A stretch of 64,000 nucleotides of DNA from Setaria digitata (taxonomy: Eukaryota > Nematoda > Chromadorea > Rhabditida > Setariidae), in contig RCAB01000021.1 of assembly GCA_003640385.1 (NCBI GenBank), forward strand, positions 124,001-188,000. The letters run 5' to 3'. The position numbers were made by a program, and so were the translations under genes. Of this stretch, positions 61,577-64,000 are shown piece by piece; the stretch's first letter is position 1; each line of letters starts with the position of its first letter. The notes under the pieces are model-generated. The model searched no databases. It was not told the DNA's origin and saw nothing but the letters and a program-made list of their open reading frames with translations.

Positions 61577-64000
61577 AACCTCTCATACACGTGTGCTTTC
61601 AGTCTTCCTCTGGCCAGTTCAGTTGTGAACAGTTAGCGAAATGGCCCAAGCATGAGGAAAAGCAATCACACTATGTCATATGGAATGGCAAAGCATAGGT
61701 ACCTTTTATCATGATGGCGCCATGACACTAAAGAACAAGCGAATGTCATGTTACATTTTGATTAATATAATGAACAGCAGTGTGCCTAAACGCTAAAAGG
61801 AAAGAAATTCATCCGCGAAGGGCAATTGCAATTGCATTGACAAATACAACCTCCCAAAACGATAAAATCCTAATCTACCCAACCACCATAAACAGCGAAC
61901 AGCATTTATTTGCCCTTCGTATCTCTTCTATAGAAATAACCATTTTGTTTTTTTAGTAACCAGTTCAGAATCAACTAAACTGCATCTTTCCAAACTTGCG
62001 GAATCCTTGAACAACGGACATTTCAAGCTGCGATTTGTCCAGTGAATAGATAATGAAAATCGGGAACGATATCGCTCACTAGCACTTATTCCACTTTTTT
62101 TTTTCTTTTTTTTTTTTGTGGAGTCAGCTAGCGAGTAAACAGCCAACAAAACAACCAGTTCAGAAAGAGGCAGGAAAATATATGCATCAGTTAACAAAAT
62201 AAAACACCAGTTTTTGGGCAACATTAATTCCGCCCGATTGGGAAAAATAATTTCCACAAAACAAAGCAGATAATGAAAAAAAAAAAAAAAAAAAAAAAAA
62301 CAAGAATCTTCACTTCCACTCAAAAAAGGCACACGGCAAAAAGAGAAGAACACATTTTGCTTTTTACATTGTAATTGAAAGTTTTGAAAACTAAAGCAAA
62401 GGAATTTGAAAATATAAATAACAGAGTCACGCGAGGTGCAAAAGAGTTTAGGAGTCTCCACCCACAAAAATCCAATCCTAATAATCTGAAATTCCTCAAA
62501 AAACTTCTGTCACAGAATATTTGTCTTCCATAAACTCAAACGTCCACGTAAGCTTTTTTGTATTGTTTTTGTTTGTTTTTTGTTTTTTTTTTTAATTGGA
62601 TGCATAACCACTATTGTAGTTTAAATGATATTTTTTAAAAACGAAAATGTGGAAAACGTATTGGCTTATAGGGAAAGAAAAGGAAGGAATAAGGGCAACA
62701 CTAAAATGAAGAAAAAGAAATCAAAGAAAAAAAATCGTGATGAAGTTTTCTTTTGTATAGCTTGATATCCCGAGCCTTTCCAAATAATCATTATACGTAC
62801 ATAAATCACTGAAGCGATTTAAAGCATTAATTAGGCACACAAAAATAAGAAATGGAAGCAGCCAACAGCAGCCCATATTTCACCATAAAGTCCATGCCAA
62901 AAAAATATTAAGGCTACTGCGGCACTAGATGCTCGGTCCTGGCACAAAAATTTCCACAAACGTTTACCTGCTTTCCAAAATCAATTCATTTTTTGCCTGA
63001 AAAACTGGAACAATCATTAGGACATATTTTTCCCACCTAAATGGAATTCGTAGAAATTAAATGAACGAAAACTCCAAAAATCCATGCACAATTTCGATAT
63101 ATCATTTACTCAAACATTATCGACATCGTAAAAAAAAAAGCATTGAGAGGTGACAGTTCTCAAATGTTATTCAAATGTAGAAGAAAATGATAAATGATAG
63201 CACAGCATGATGACAAAAAAAAAAAAAGGGGAACGAAAGCAAAGCTTGAAAAAAAGAGGACTTAGTAAATCAGAATATATGGAAACTATAACAGCTGTGC
63301 TAGATAAATAACAGTATTTTCAGTAGTGAGCAGTTGTACTTCGAACACGACATTGCGTCCTGAAGAAAGTTGACGATATCAACAGTAAACTATTTCCTAT
63401 CTCTCAGCCGTTAGTTTACCTGATACTTCGAATCGACTAGTCTTCAACTGAAAGTATAGGGCAATATCTTTCCTGCTTGCTTGACACTTCCAGGAATATA
63501 TCCTGCCATATTTGATTCGATGGAGTATCATAACTCGAAATTAAAATTTTAGAAGCAGCAATTAGGAAAACCACAGCACATCGAAAAAAAAAAAAAAAAA
63601 AAACAATGTACCTTATTCATAAAAGAAAAGGAGAAGGTATATGAGCAAACTGTAGGGATAAACAAGAAAGCAACATTTTAAAGCTCAAATGAAATACTCA
63701 TAAAGATATTTTGACTGATACAAAATAATTCCTTCTAGAGGTACAAAATAAGTGAATACTGGACAAAAGTAAAAACTGAATATTAATTCTAATTCTAGTA
63801 TTTAAAATTGCTATCTTCTTACTAACATAATTCTGAATATAGCACAATAACGAAAAACACAGTTTAATATGATTGCTCAGCCATACAGTATATCACATAA
63901 GATGTTAAGTGAGGAAGGCAAATCCCTCTCTCAGTCTTCACTAAAAATCAAAAACGTATAGCTTACTGGTTGATATTGTTATTTTTTTTTTTTTTTAATA
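61577..64000. other. Right-end region, no gene recognised
   Basis: 2.4 kb, A-rich on the plus strand, with several homopolymer runs (T at 62098-62118, A at about 62277-62300 and 63584-63604, T near 63985). A long minus-strand open frame (61928-62467) runs through two of these homopolymers and is probably chance. No exon pair with a coding look was found. Confidence 0.5.

Noticed and set aside
61928..62467. 179-codon minus-strand open frame
   Set aside because: It runs through homopolymer A and T tracts (Lys and Phe runs) with no motif or splice partner.

Overview
The window is nuclear DNA of a nematode, most likely a filarial or other spirurid species. It is very AT-rich. Genes are split into many short exons by introns of about 70-300 bases with TTTCAG-type acceptors. 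Several start codons sit just after acceptor sites that look like spliced-leader trans-splice sites. The proteins read best as nematode orthologues. Species cannot be fixed from the sequence alone.

Layout, left to right. Positions 327-3436 (minus) hold the 5' part of nhl-1, a RING/B-box protein whose NHL end lies outside the window. Positions 5549-6483 (minus) hold srp-9, complete in two exons. Positions 9914-21834 (minus) hold tra-1, the single nematode Gli-type zinc-finger factor and terminal switch of sex determination, modelled here in 21 exons (about 1083 residues). A long gene-poor stretch follows (21.8-35.7 kb) with one probable small unknown gene (30.5-31.3 kb, minus) and one weak candidate secreted peptide gene (33.2-33.6 kb, plus). 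Then come four genes in a row on the minus strand: seh1/npp-18 (57.8-60.2 kb), a PGM2-type phosphoglucomutase/phosphopentomutase (50.1-56.6 kb), merlin/nfm-1 (43.1-48.7 kb) and thoc-5 (35.7-41.5 kb), separated by 1.2-1.6 kb. Divergent from seh1 is a three-exon gene of 125 codons on the plus strand (60893-61525). It encodes an unrecognised single-pass membrane protein with a cysteine-rich tail, and its exons are too short to stand out as open frames.

The recognised genes are mostly housekeeping or developmental: signal recognition particle, mRNA export (THO), nuclear pore/GATOR2, sugar-phosphate metabolism, Hippo-pathway scaffold, ubiquitin ligase and sex determination. Points of interest are an in-frame stop overlapping AATAAA in a tra-1 intron right after the second zinc finger, a 21-bp hairpin in an nfm-1 intron, a 617-bp array of a 16-bp repeat in a phosphoglucomutase intron, the unknown Cys-rich membrane protein, and the same-strand cluster whose first two members are, as I recall, also neighbours in C. 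elegans. All exon models were built by eye from reading frame, splice sites and remembered homologues.
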